Assembly (NCBI GenBank): GCA_050486205.1
Contig: JBJHCW010000006.1
Coordinates: 186,001 to 250,000 of the forward strand
Reading direction: 5' to 3'
DNA: 64,000 bases
DNA from: PWQG01 sp050486205
GTDB taxonomy: Bacteria > Pseudomonadota > Gammaproteobacteria > Pseudomonadales > Pseudohongiellaceae
Part shown: positions 9,577 to 18,427 of the stretch, piece by piece
Position numbering within the stretch: the stretch's first letter is position 1
Layout: the number at the start of each line of letters is the position of its first letter
Notes under the pieces: generated by a model
What the model was told of the DNA's origin: nothing
Database searches by the model: none
Seen by the model: only the letters and a program-made list of their open reading frames with translations
Translations under genes and position numbers: made by a program

Positions 9577-9611
9577 ACGCCGCTGTACCCTCGGGTGCGG
9601 CGGCGTTTTTT
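9577..9611 (+). terminator. Rho-independent terminator after the cytochrome gene
   Basis: CGCCGC pairs with GCGGCG (9578-9583 with 9600-9605), ACCC with GGGT inside, and T6 follows at 9606-9611. It ends 2 bases before the nadC stop, so it separates two convergent genes. Confidence 0.85.
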
Positions 9612-9613
9612 AT

Positions 9614-10480
9614 TCAGAAGCGCATGGACAGATCGATGGCCCGGCAGTCCTTGGTCAATGCGCCAATGGAGATGTAGTCCACGCCGGTTTCGGCCACATC
9701 TGCCAGGTTGTGCCGGGTGATGTTGCCCGAGGCTTCCAGCGGCTTCCGGTGCGCCGCAATGGCCACGGCTTCGCGCATCTGCTCCAGTGAAAAATTGTCC
9801 AGCATGATGGTGTCGGCACCTGCTGCCAGGGCTTCGCGCAACTGCTCCGCGTTTTCCACTTCCACCTCCACCGGTCTGTCCGGCGCCACTTCGCGAGCCC
9901 GCGCCACGGCCGCTGTTATCGAGCCGCAGGCTGCAATGTGGTTTTCCTTGATCAGAAAGGCATCAAACAGGCCCATCCGGTGGTTATGGCAACCGCCCAC
10001 CCGCACCGCATACTTCTGGGCAGTCCGCAGGCCGGGCAGGGTTTTTCGGGTGTCCAGCAGCGTCACGCCGGTGTGGGCCACGCGTTCTGCGTAGTCAGCG
10101 GCGGTGGTGGCGGTGCCGGACAGTGTCTGCAGGAAGTTCAGCATACAGCGCTCGGCGGTGAGCAGGCTTCGGGCCGGGCCGCTGAAGACTGCCAGGCTTT
10201 CGCCGCGGGCGAGTCGCGCGCCGTCCGGCTTCAGCCAGCGCAGTTCAATGCGGGTGTCCACCTGACGGATGACCTCATCAGCCCAGGCAATGCCACACAG
10301 CACGGCGCTTTCCCGGCAGATGATGCTGCCTTCGGCGATCTGGTCCGCGGGTATCAGCGAGGCGGTGATGTCGCCGTCACCGATGTCTTCCTGAAGCGCA
10401 CGCGCCACGGTCTCGGGTATATCGGTGGGTAATGCTGCGGGCAATGAGCGGGGCAAGCGACGTGTCATGGGTACCTGCAA
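9614..10480 (-). CDS. nadC: Quinolinate phosphoribosyltransferase NadC
   Basis: 288 residues, normal length. NadC converts quinolinate and PRPP to nicotinate mononucleotide with loss of CO2, in de novo NAD synthesis. Family motifs: EDIGDGDITASLIP near the N-terminus, LLDTRKTLPGLR and KYAVRVGGCHNHRMGL at the active site, and the barrel-end segment VDYISIGALTKD. The start at 10480 (MQVPMTRR) could instead be the ATG four codons later. It is the usual neighbour of pilA and ampD in this group, here separated from pilA by the cytochrome gene. Confidence 0.97.
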   Translation of the reverse strand: MQVPMTRRLPRSLPAALPTDIPETVARALQEDIGDGDITASLIPADQIAEGSIICRESAVLCGIAWADEVIRQVDTRIELRWLKPDGARLARGESLAVFSGPARSLLTAERCMLNFLQTLSGTATTAADYAERVAHTGVTLLDTRKTLPGLRTAQKYAVRVGGCHNHRMGLFDAFLIKENHIAACGSITAAVARAREVAPDRPVEVEVENAEQLREALAAGADTIMLDNFSLEQMREAVAIAAHRKPLEASGNITRHNLADVAETGVDYISIGALTKDCRAIDLSMRF

Positions 10481-10530
10481 TGCGTGGCGGTAAAGGCGCC
10501 ATTCTAATGGCTCCGGCGCAGGCTGTCAGG

Positions 10531-11097
10531 TCAGTAGTATCGTCGCAGTGTCAGGGTGTCGTCACGCTGGGTGAATTCCACCTGTCGCAGCGCGCTCATG
10601 CCCAGCAGCACGGTATCACCGGACATGGCAGGGTTGATGTTGGCGCGCACGCCGTGCAGGGTGATATCGCCCAGCCTCAGGTCATCGATGATGGTGCCGT
10701 AGACGGTGACAACACCGTTGGCCGTCATCGCCTGCATGGGAGCACCGCGACTGAGCCCGGCACGTCGGGCCAGATCTTCGGACAGCACCACATCGGTGGC
10801 GCCGGTATCGAGCAGGAAGGTGGCTCGGGCATTGTTGATCTCGCCGCCGGCAACGTAATGCCCCTGGCGATTGCGTTGCAGCACCACTTCCACGGCGCCG
10901 TCCTGGCTGACCCGGCTGATGGGCTGCTGGTTCGGATTCTGCTGGCGATCCAGGAACCCGTCGAACATCAGGGTCAGCAATCCCAACGTAATGGCGAAGG
11001 CGGCCACCAGCATTCCCAGCCCCATGGGCCGGTGGCCGTTGCCAGGCGTGTATCCAGAGTTTCGATCTGGTTTGTGGTCCGGATGCTGCTGGTTCAT
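10531..11097 (-). CDS. Membrane-anchored retropepsin-like aspartic protease
   Basis: 188 residues. A cytoplasmic stretch is followed by one transmembrane helix (MGLGMLVAAFAITLGLLTLMF, about 25-45) and then a periplasmic retropepsin-type domain: FLLDTGATDVVLSEDLA carries the catalytic Asp in DTGA, and the second half has VRANINPAMSGDTVLLGMSAL. This matches the bacterial clan AA single-domain aspartic proteases, which should act as dimers. Substrate unknown. It sits between nadC and divergent ampD, a frequent association in Pseudomonas relatives. Confidence 0.88.
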   Translation of the reverse strand: MNQQHPDHKPDRNSGYTPGNGHRPMGLGMLVAAFAITLGLLTLMFDGFLDRQQNPNQQPISRVSQDGAVEVVLQRNRQGHYVAGGEINNARATFLLDTGATDVVLSEDLARRAGLSRGAPMQAMTANGVVTVYGTIIDDLRLGDITLHGVRANINPAMSGDTVLLGMSALRQVEFTQRDDTLTLRRYY

Positions 11098-11146
11098 GAT
11101 GCTATACTCGGTTGCGTCTCTATCAGAACTTCCCTAATCATATACG

Positions 11147-11722
11147 GTGCAGACAGTGTTCGCGATCATCAATCATCGCCTGACCGGCGCGCGCCAGGTT
11201 GAATCCCCCAACCAGAGCCAAAGACCGGCCGGTGAGCCCATTGATTTGCTGGTGATTCATAATATCAGCCTGCCACCGGGGCAGTACGGGGGCGGCCATG
11301 TGGATGAGCTGTTCTGCAACCGCCTGGATCCGGCCGCGCACCCGTATTTTGCCGATATTGCCCATCTGCGTGTGTCTGCGCACCTGTTGATTGACCGACA
11401 GGGAGCGGTCACGCAGTATGTACCTTTCAATCATATGGCCTGGCATGCGGGGCGGTCGCGGTTTGCCGGTCGCGAAGAATGTAATACATTCTCCATAGGT
11501 GTGGAGCTGGAGGGTTGTGATCAGGAAGCGTTCACCGATGCCCAGTACCACACCCTGGTCGCGGTGACCCGGGCGCTGCAGGCGGCGTACCCGGGTATTG
11601 GCGCCGATCGGATCACCGGCCACAGTGATATTGCGCCGGATCGGAAAACCGATCCCGGACCCTGTTTCGACTGGCGCCGATACCGCAGCGCATTGTCTGA
11701 CGGTTTGGCTAAAACCTCATGA
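11147..11722 (+). CDS. ampD: 1,6-anhydro-N-acetylmuramyl-L-alanine amidase AmpD
   Basis: 191 residues. AmpD removes the stem peptide from anhydromuropeptides in the cytoplasm during cell-wall recycling, and so keeps the AmpR inducer low. Zinc and catalytic residues are visible: VIHNISLPP (His38), NHMAWHAG, NTFSIGVELEG, and the C-terminal GHSDIAPDRKTDPGPCFDW block. The start is GTG 11147; another GTG lies three codons later and I cannot separate them. The permease that would import its substrate, AmpG-like, is at 22868-24295 in this window. Confidence 0.95.
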   Translation: MQTVFAIINHRLTGARQVESPNQSQRPAGEPIDLLVIHNISLPPGQYGGGHVDELFCNRLDPAAHPYFADIAHLRVSAHLLIDRQGAVTQYVPFNHMAWHAGRSRFAGREECNTFSIGVELEGCDQEAFTDAQYHTLVAVTRALQAAYPGIGADRITGHSDIAPDRKTDPGPCFDWRRYRSALSDGLAKTS

Positions 11723-11764
11723 AAACCAGCAGTTTCGGCGTTGTCACAGTTTGTTCTACTTTGC

Positions 11765-11779
11765 TGTAGTTAAACTACA
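11765..11779. promoter_or_regulatory. 15-bp palindrome upstream of aceE
   Basis: TGTAGTTAAACTACA: 7-bp perfect half-sites around one base, located 19 bases before the aceE -35 element. It is not the PdhR sequence. The shape suits a dimeric regulator; which one is unknown. Confidence 0.45.
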
Positions 11780-11797
11780 AAGCGTTCCCGGGCTGCA

Positions 11798-11826
11798 TTG
11801 AAATCTTTTGGCGGATACAGTAGTAT
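11798..11826 (+). promoter_or_regulatory. Sigma-70 promoter of aceE-aceF
   Basis: TTGAAA, then exactly 17 bases, then TAGTAT; this leaves about 43 bases of leader before ATG 11876. The best sigma-70 match in this part of the window. Confidence 0.6.
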
Positions 11827-11875
11827 TCGGTCGCCATGTAAATAATTTACAAGATATTGCCGAGAATAACGAACT

Positions 11876-14566
11876 ATGACTGATTTCCAGGACGATAATA
11901 ATCCCGCTGAAACCGGAGAATGGCTGGAGGCGCTGGGCGCCGTTATCGAACACGAGGGTGCGGAGCGGGCTCATTACCTGCTGGGACAGCTGGCCGACAA
12001 GGCAACCCGAGTGACACGCAAACTGCCCTATTCGGCAGTCACCACTGCCTACCGAAACACCATTGCACCGGAAGAAGAAGAGCGCATGCCCGGTGACATG
12101 TTCATGGAGCGGCAGATTCGCGGGTACATCCGCTGGAACGCCCTTGCCATGGTCATGCGGGCCAATCGCGAAAATCCGGATCTGGGTGGCCACATTTCTT
12201 CGTTTTCGTCCTCGGCAACGCTTTATGATGTGGGGTTCAACTACTTTTTCCGCGGTCCTACAGAGGACAAACCCGGTGATCTGATCTACTTCCAGGGTCA
12301 CTCCTCGCCGGGCATTTATGCGCGTTCTTTCCTGGAAGGCCGGTTCACTGAGGATCAGCTGGACAACTTCCGTCGTGATGTTGATGGCAAGGGCCTGTCC
12401 TCCTATCCGCATCCCTGGCTGATGCCTGACTACTGGCAGTTTCCGACGGTGTCCATGGGCCTGGGGCCGATCAAGGCCATTCACCAGGCGCACATCATGA
12501 AGTACCTGCACAACCGTGAGCTGGTGGACATGGGCGATCGCAAGGTGTGGTGTTTCCTGGGCGACGGTGAAATGGATGAGCCTGAATCGCTGGGCTCGAT
12601 CAGCAAGGCCGGTCGCGAGAAGCTGGATAACCTGATTTTTGTGGTCAACTGCAACCTGCAGCGCCTTGACGGACCCGTGCGCGGTAACGGCAAGATCATC
12701 CAGGAGCTGGAAGGCATCTTCCGGGGTGCAGGCTGGAATGTGATCAAGGTGGTATGGGGCCGGCACTGGGATCCGCTGCTGCAGGCTGACCGTGACGGCA
12801 TTCTGCAGGCCCGTATGGACGAAGTCTGTGACGGTGAATACCAGAACTACTGGGGCCGTGGTGGTGCCTACACCCGTGAGCACTTCTTCGGCAAGAGCCC
12901 CGAGCTGCTGAAAATGGTCGAGCACCTGTCGGATGACGACATCATGCGTCTGAACCGCGGTGGTCACGATCCGTTCAAAATGTATGCCGCCTACGCCGAA
13001 GCCGTGAAAGGCAATGGCAAGCCGACGGTGATCCTGGCCAAGACAGTCAAGGGTTATGCCTTTGGCTCCGGCGCCGAAGCACAAAACGCCACACACCAGG
13101 TCAAGAAACTGGACACCGAGGCGCTGAAACATTTCAGGGATCGGTTCAATATCCCGATTTCTGACGACAAGATTGAATCCGTGCCGTATTTCCGTCCGGA
13201 TGAAGACAGTCTGGAAATGCGTTACATGCGCAAGCAGCGCGCCAAGCTTGGTGGTGCCGTACCACAGCGTCGTGCAGAAAGTTATGCGCTGCCGGTACCC
13301 GATCTCAGCGCCTTTGATGCGCAGATCAAGGGCACGGGTGATCGTGAGGTTTCAACCACCATGGCCTTTGTGCGCATGTTGAACACATTGTGCAAGGACA
13401 AGGAGATCGGTAAACGTATCGTACCCATCGTGCCTGATGAGGCGCGTACCTTTGGTATGGAAGGCATGTTCCGCCAGTTGGGCATCTATTCCTCTGTGGG
13501 GCAGTTGTACGATCCCGCTGACTCCAACCAGGTGATGTTCTACCGGGAGGACAAGCAGGGCCAGATGCTGGAAGAGGGCATCAACGAAGCCGGCGCCTTC
13601 TCCTCCTGGCTGGCTGCTGCCATGTCCTACAGTGTCAACGATTTCCCGTTGATCCCGTTCTACATCTACTACTCCATGTTCGGTTTCCAGCGAGTTGGTG
13701 ATCTTGCCTGGGCCGCCGGCGATTCGCGGGCCAAGGGTTTCCTGATTGGTGGTACAGCCGGGCGCACCACGCTCAATGGTGAGGGTCTGCAGCACCAGGA
13801 CGGGCACAGCCATATTCTGGCTTCCACCATTCCGAACTGTGTGACATATGACCCCACCTATGCCTATGAACTGGCGGTTATTGTTCATGAAGGCCTGCGC
13901 CGCATGTATCAGGAGAAAGAAAACATCTTCTACTACATCACGGTGATGAACGAGAACTATCAGCATCCGGAAATGCCAAAAGGTGCCGAGGAAGGCATCA
14001 TCAAGGGCATGTACCTGCTGGAAGACGGCGGTTCAAAGGAATACAAGGTGTCGGGCAAGGCGCTGACCACTGAACGTGTGCGGCTGCTGGGTTCCGGCAC
14101 CATTCTTCGTGAAGTGCGCGAAGCGGCCATCATACTGCGTGACAAATACAAGGTGCCGGTGGATGTCTGGAGCGTGACCAGCTTCAATGAGCTGCGCCGT
14201 GACGGTCTGGATGCAACCCGCTGGAACATGCTGCATCCCTCCGGAAAAGACAAGGTGCCTTATGTCACTGAGTGCCTGCAGGGCACGAAAGGTCCCGTGA
14301 TAGCGGCCACCGACTACATGAAGCTGTACGCCGACCAGATTCGTGAATACGTCCCGGATTCCTTCAAGGTATTGGGCACGGATGGTTTCGGCCGCAGTGA
14401 CACGCGCGAAAAATTGCGTTGGTTCTTTGAGGTCAACCGGCACTTCATTGTGCTGGCCGTACTCAATGAGCTGCGTGCCCGCAAGGTGATCACTGCCAGT
14501 GTTGTCAACAAGGCGATCAAGGACATGGACATTGACCCGGACAAGGTCAATCCGCTGCTGGTCTGA
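11876..14566 (+). CDS. aceE: Pyruvate dehydrogenase E1 component (homodimeric type) AceE
   Basis: 896 residues, normal for the homodimeric E1. It decarboxylates pyruvate using thiamine diphosphate and passes the acetyl group to the lipoyl domains of AceF. Seen: the ThDP motif GDGEMDEPESLGSIS with VNCNLQRLDGPVRGN, the active-site region HSSPGIYARSFLEGR, and C-terminal transketolase regions (GRTTLNGEGLQHQDGHSH). Start ATG 11876 gives MTDFQDD. aceF follows after 70 bases. No lpd gene is in the window after aceF, so E3 is encoded elsewhere. Confidence 0.98.
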   Translation: MTDFQDDNNPAETGEWLEALGAVIEHEGAERAHYLLGQLADKATRVTRKLPYSAVTTAYRNTIAPEEEERMPGDMFMERQIRGYIRWNALAMVMRANRENPDLGGHISSFSSSATLYDVGFNYFFRGPTEDKPGDLIYFQGHSSPGIYARSFLEGRFTEDQLDNFRRDVDGKGLSSYPHPWLMPDYWQFPTVSMGLGPIKAIHQAHIMKYLHNRELVDMGDRKVWCFLGDGEMDEPESLGSISKAGREKLDNLIFVVNCNLQRLDGPVRGNGKIIQELEGIFRGAGWNVIKVVWGRHWDPLLQADRDGILQARMDEVCDGEYQNYWGRGGAYTREHFFGKSPELLKMVEHLSDDDIMRLNRGGHDPFKMYAAYAEAVKGNGKPTVILAKTVKGYAFGSGAEAQNATHQVKKLDTEALKHFRDRFNIPISDDKIESVPYFRPDEDSLEMRYMRKQRAKLGGAVPQRRAESYALPVPDLSAFDAQIKGTGDREVSTTMAFVRMLNTLCKDKEIGKRIVPIVPDEARTFGMEGMFRQLGIYSSVGQLYDPADSNQVMFYREDKQGQMLEEGINEAGAFSSWLAAAMSYSVNDFPLIPFYIYYSMFGFQRVGDLAWAAGDSRAKGFLIGGTAGRTTLNGEGLQHQDGHSHILASTIPNCVTYDPTYAYELAVIVHEGLRRMYQEKENIFYYITVMNENYQHPEMPKGAEEGIIKGMYLLEDGGSKEYKVSGKALTTERVRLLGSGTILREVREAAIILRDKYKVPVDVWSVTSFNELRRDGLDATRWNMLHPSGKDKVPYVTECLQGTKGPVIAATDYMKLYADQIREYVPDSFKVLGTDGFGRSDTREKLRWFFEVNRHFIVLAVLNELRARKVITASVVNKAIKDMDIDPDKVNPLLV

Positions 14567-14636
14567 TGCAGACCGTAATGACTGATCGCGGACAAACCCG
14601 AAAACAACAACAGATTCAGATTCAGGAGCGAACAAG

Positions 14637-16349
14637 GTGCCTGTAGAAAGTATAAAAGTACCGGATATCGGTGATGCCTCCGACGTGGAAGTGGTGGAGA
14701 TTCTTGTCTCCGAAGGACAATCCGTCGAGAAAGATGAATCACTGCTGGTGCTGGAAAGTGACAAGGCGGCGATGGAGATACCTGCGCCCATGTCCGGTGT
14801 GGTGAAAAAAATTACGCTCAAGGTTGGCGACAACGTCAAGCAGGGCGTGGAAATGATGACACTGGAAACCGGCGGCGACGCTGACGATTCGAAGGCAGAC
14901 AAGGCAAGTGGATCCGGGGACAGCAAGTCAGATCAGGCCGACACTGATGATGCGGATACTTCGGATCAAAAGCCCGCTGAAAAGTCCGATGATCAGTCTG
15001 AGGATGCCGGGTCTTCCGACGGTGAATCCCGGGTTGAGCAGGTCAAGCTTCCCGATATCGGGGATGAATCCGATGTTGAGGTCATTGAGGTCCATGTGAG
15101 CAAGGGCGACATCCTGAGCGAAGAGGATCCGTTGATCACGCTGGAGAGCGACAAGGCCGCCATGGACATCCCTTCACCATATGCCGGAGAGGTGCAGAGT
15201 GTGTCCATCAAGGTGGGAGACAAGGTCTCTGCCGGAGCGCTGATTCTGGAGATGCTGGTCAGCGCTGGTGGAGGCAAGAGCAAATCTGACAAGAAGGCTG
15301 ATGCCGGGGCTGGTAAAAGCACCAAGGCTGCGGCCAGCGCTGATGAATCAGCAGGGTCGGGTCGTGCACAGGAACCCGAGCGAAAACTTGAGCACAAGCA
15401 GGAACAGTTTGCCGAGAAAGCGGCGGCGAAGGCCACAGAAAAGATCTATGCCGGCCCGGCAGTGCGCAAACTGGCGCGCGAACTGGGTGTGGACCTGACG
15501 CAGGTTGATGGCTCAGGCGCCAAGGGACGGATTCAGAAGGAAGACGTGCATGAATTCGTGAAAGCACGCATCCAGGGCGGCAGCGCAGCAGGCGCCGGAG
15601 CGGCATCTGGTGCAGGTATCCCTGCGGTGCCGGATATCGATTTCAGCCAGTTTGGCGAGATTGAGGAACTGCCGATGAGCAAGCTGCATCGGCTGACGGC
15701 AGAGAACATGCACCGCAACTGGCTGAATGTGCCGGCAGTCGCGCAGTTCAATGAAGCCGATGTGACCGAGCTGGAAGCGTTCCGCAATTCACAGAAAAAA
15801 GCGGCAGAAAAGAAACAGGTCAAACTGACCCCTCTTCCGTTTCTGGTGAAAGCCTGCGCAAAGGCGCTGCAGGAATACCCGCAGTTCAACGTCTCGCTGC
15901 ATTCCTCTGGCGACAAGCTGATACAGAAGAAATACGTCCATATTGGCGTGGCGGTGGCAACCGAGGCCGGGCTTGTGGTGCCGGTGGTGCGTGATGCCGA
16001 TCGCAAGTCGATCTGGGAAATTGCGGCCGAGATGGCGGAGCTGGGTGAGAAGGCCCGTAACCGTCGACTCAGCCGGGAGGAAATGCAGGGCGCCTGCTTC
16101 ACCATTTCCAGCCTCGGCGCCATTGGCGGAACCGGTTTCACGCCGATTGTGAACGCACCGGAAGTGGCCATACTGGGTGTGTCAAAGACCCAGGTCAAAC
16201 CGGTCTGGCAGGATGGTGAGTTTGTGCCGCGACAGATGCTGCCTTTCTCCCTGTGTTATGACCACCGGGCCGTCAACGGTTCGGATGCCGGCCTGTTTGC
16301 CACCTATCTGGCCGAAGTGCTCAGTGATATCCGCCTGCTGATGATGTAG
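14637..16349 (+). CDS. aceF: Pyruvate dehydrogenase E2, dihydrolipoyllysine acetyltransferase AceF
   Basis: 570 residues. Order: lipoyl domain 1 (1-77, Lys43 in ESDKAAMEIP), an Asp/Ser/Lys-rich linker (about 80-130), lipoyl domain 2 (about 131-205, Lys173 in ESDKAAMDIP), an Ala/Lys-rich linker, the E1/E3-binding domain (AGPAVRKLARELGVD), and the catalytic domain ending with YDHRAVNGSDAG, His543 being the catalytic base. The start is GTG 14637 with GGAG upstream. Two lipoyl domains instead of E. coli's three is common outside enterics. Its stop codon abuts a 26-bp inverted repeat. Confidence 0.98.
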   Translation: MPVESIKVPDIGDASDVEVVEILVSEGQSVEKDESLLVLESDKAAMEIPAPMSGVVKKITLKVGDNVKQGVEMMTLETGGDADDSKADKASGSGDSKSDQADTDDADTSDQKPAEKSDDQSEDAGSSDGESRVEQVKLPDIGDESDVEVIEVHVSKGDILSEEDPLITLESDKAAMDIPSPYAGEVQSVSIKVGDKVSAGALILEMLVSAGGGKSKSDKKADAGAGKSTKAAASADESAGSGRAQEPERKLEHKQEQFAEKAAAKATEKIYAGPAVRKLARELGVDLTQVDGSGAKGRIQKEDVHEFVKARIQGGSAAGAGAASGAGIPAVPDIDFSQFGEIEELPMSKLHRLTAENMHRNWLNVPAVAQFNEADVTELEAFRNSQKKAAEKKQVKLTPLPFLVKACAKALQEYPQFNVSLHSSGDKLIQKKYVHIGVAVATEAGLVVPVVRDADRKSIWEIAAEMAELGEKARNRRLSREEMQGACFTISSLGAIGGTGFTPIVNAPEVAILGVSKTQVKPVWQDGEFVPRQMLPFSLCYDHRAVNGSDAGLFATYLAEVLSDIRLLMM

Positions 16350-16436
16350 GAAAAAGGGGACAGATTTATTTTTGCTTCGCCGTCCGTGCCGACTCTGGCA
16401 AGGGTCTGATGCAAAAATAAATCTGTCCCCTTTTTC
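16350..16436. repeat. 26-bp perfect inverted repeat, REP-like
   Basis: Arms 16350-16375 and 16411-16436 are exact inverted copies around a 35-base loop; the core reads GGGGACAGATTTATTTTTGC. From memory this core recurs in many gammaproteobacterial genomes as a REP-like sequence linked to IS200-type (RAYT) transposases. It begins one base after the aceF stop. In RNA it would form a long hairpin and could stabilise or end the aceEF transcript. Confidence 0.75.
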
Positions 16437-16455
16437 TGCCCTTTTCCCAGGCATG

Positions 16456-16489
16456 AAAAAAGCCGCCAGTGAAAGCTGGCGGCTTTTTT
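16456..16489 (+). terminator. Rho-independent terminator after aceF
   Basis: AAAAAAGCCGCCAG (16456-16469) and CTGGCGGCTTTTTT (16476-16489) are a perfect 14-bp inverted repeat with a 6-base loop. A and T runs on either side make it usable from both directions, so it can also end the aldolase gene on the other strand. Confidence 0.9.
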
Positions 16490-16544
16490 GTTTCAGACGA
16501 TGTCCTGTGCGCGATCCCGCTTCCGGGGCACAGCAGACAGTGGA

Positions 16545-17486
16545 TCAGTCTGTGCGGTTGTCGGCTTCACGGCCGATCTGCAGGGCGCGGAAGGTGCCAT
16601 CACCAATACCGGCATCGCCCCAGTAGCCAACAGTGGGGAATTTGTAACCCATTTCCAGGTATTCCTCGATGTTGTTGGCGCCTGCTGTAATACCACAGGG
16701 GATGTTTTTCTCGATGCACAGATCCAGTACGTGTTGCTTGGCAGCCACAACGTCCGGATGGCGACGCTGGCCGGGCAGTCCCATGGACATGGAAAGGTCT
16801 GCCGGGCCAATGAAGATGGCACCAACGCCGGGCACACTCATGATTTCTTCGGCGTTCTGTACTGCCAGTTCGGATTCGATCTGGATGACCAGAAGAATTT
16901 CACCTTCCGGGTTCAGCGGCCACACGTCAGCTTTCTGTGTGTAATCGGGAATGCCCCAGTACCAGCTGGCAACACTGGCGCCGGAACCGCGAAGACCGGC
17001 AGGTTCCATGATGTCGGAACCACGTGGCTGCGGATACCGCACCGCGCGCACCGCGCGCTCGACTTCCTCGGCGGTTTCAACATAAGGGATCATGACGCCC
17101 ATGACACCCATGTCCAGTACTTGTTTGATCTGCCATTCCAGGCTCTCACGCCCGTTCATGGGAATACGCACGATAGGCGTGGTGCGCTGCTGCAGGTGAC
17201 CGTTACGGGCGATGGCAGCCTTGTCAGTCATGCCAATCAGAAAGGTCTGCAGGGTTTCGGCGTTGAAGGCTGAGTGCTCCATGTCGATGAAGATGTAGTC
17301 CAGATTGGAGCGCGCCAGGCCCCGGGCATTGGCGAGGGAGAAGTTGCCGGTGAACAGGCCCAGTGCGGCATGGCCTTCTTCCAATACCTCAATGGCTTTG
17401 TTCACCCGAACATTGTCCTGTGCCGTAGCCGCGGTGGATACCATGGCGACTGCAGCAAAGGCGGCGGATAGAAGTGTTTTTCTCAT
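16545..17486 (-). CDS. Exported HpcH/HpaI-family aldolase
   Basis: 313 residues. A clear Sec signal peptide (MRKTLLSAAFAAVAMVSTAATAQ) precedes an HpcH/HpaI aldolase/citrate-lyase-beta fold. Visible family motifs: FIDMEHS with the base-like His, RIPMNGRE, IQIESELAVQNAEEI with the metal-binding Glu, and GAIFIGPADLSMSMG with the metal-binding Asp. Relatives split 2-keto acids into pyruvate and an aldehyde using a divalent metal, normally in the cytoplasm. ATG 17486 has AGGAA 8 bases upstream; starting 11 codons earlier would hide the signal. Stand-alone; substrate unknown. Export is the unusual point. Confidence 0.87.
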   Translation of the reverse strand: MRKTLLSAAFAAVAMVSTAATAQDNVRVNKAIEVLEEGHAALGLFTGNFSLANARGLARSNLDYIFIDMEHSAFNAETLQTFLIGMTDKAAIARNGHLQQRTTPIVRIPMNGRESLEWQIKQVLDMGVMGVMIPYVETAEEVERAVRAVRYPQPRGSDIMEPAGLRGSGASVASWYWGIPDYTQKADVWPLNPEGEILLVIQIESELAVQNAEEIMSVPGVGAIFIGPADLSMSMGLPGQRRHPDVVAAKQHVLDLCIEKNIPCGITAGANNIEEYLEMGYKFPTVGYWGDAGIGDGTFRALQIGREADNRTD

Positions 17487-17632
17487 GTTGTTATTCCTGT
17501 AGGGTAAGCGGTACGTCAAATCGACCGGCGAGTCTTCGCCAGTAGACCACTGAGACTAATGCAGGCAGGGGCAGAATTCAAATGCTTGTAACAAACCGGC
17601 ACATGAACTGATTCACTGTCACATGCGCAGGC

Positions 17633-18427
17633 TTAGGGCAGGGTGACAAAAAAGCGACCGTAGTCGCTGTTGATGGCACGGATGTCACAATCAAAGGCTC
17701 GACCAAGATGGGTTTCGGTCAGCACCGTTGATGTCTCTTCCAGCAGAAACTGCCCGTCGCCGGTCAACAGCAACACACGGTCGCAGTAGCGGCTGGCCAG
17801 ATTGATGTCATGGGTGGCAAAGACAAGTGCCGAAGCGCTTTGGGTGGCGCGGCGTCTCAGCAGGTTCAGGGCGCGTTGCTGAAACGCCACGTCAAGATGG
17901 TTTCCCGGTTCATCCAGCAGCATCAGCCTGGGTTCCTGGGCAAGCAGGGCGGCCAGTGCCAGGCGCTGGCGCTCGCCGCCGCTGAGTGTGGCGGTGTGCC
18001 GCTGCGCGAGCGGCTCAAGTGCCATGGCGGCCAGTGCAGCGTGCGCCTGCCGAAAGTCGTGAGCACTCTCCCAGCGCCATGCGCGGCTGTGGGGCAGGCG
18101 CCCGAGCATGACCGTTTCCATCACCGTTGACGGCATACTGTCGCTGTAGTGCTGAAACACTATGCCAAGTTCCTGCGCCAGTTCCCGTCGTGGCCACTTG
18201 TCCAGGGGCTTGCCCTGCAGTTCGACAGTACCGGAGGCCATCGGACGCAGCCCCGCCAGGGTATGCAGCAGACTGGTCTTGCCGGTGCCGTTGGGCCCAA
18301 GAATGCCGATGCTTTCGCCGGGGCTGATATCGATGTCCAGGTCGCGAAACAACACCCGGTCGCCGGCCGCCACAGCCAGCGCGCGGGTAGTGAGCAATCG
18401 TGTGTGATCGTGCGCGCTCATGATCAT
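17633..18427 (-). CDS. ABC transporter ATP-binding protein (FecE/BtuD type)
   Basis: 264 residues. Walker A GPNGTGKTS, Q-loop FQHYSDS, signature LSGGERQRLA, Walker B RLMLLDEPGNHLD and the switch FATHDIN are all intact. This is the energising subunit for the permease encoded just upstream, with which it overlaps in ATGA (18424-18427). The subfamily serves siderophores, heme or cobalamin. No periplasmic binding protein or TonB receptor is adjacent, so the substrate is open. An ATG two codons later is also possible. Confidence 0.93.
   Translation of the reverse strand: MIMSAHDHTRLLTTRALAVAAGDRVLFRDLDIDISPGESIGILGPNGTGKTSLLHTLAGLRPMASGTVELQGKPLDKWPRRELAQELGIVFQHYSDSMPSTVMETVMLGRLPHSRAWRWESAHDFRQAHAALAAMALEPLAQRHTATLSGGERQRLALAALLAQEPRLMLLDEPGNHLDVAFQQRALNLLRRRATQSASALVFATHDINLASRYCDRVLLLTGDGQFLLEETSTVLTETHLGRAFDCDIRAINSDYGRFFVTLP

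Noticed and set aside
11756..13132. A 458-codon frame on the minus strand opposite aceE.
   Set aside because: It mirrors aceE codon structure, has no ribosome site or family motif, and aceE is certain.
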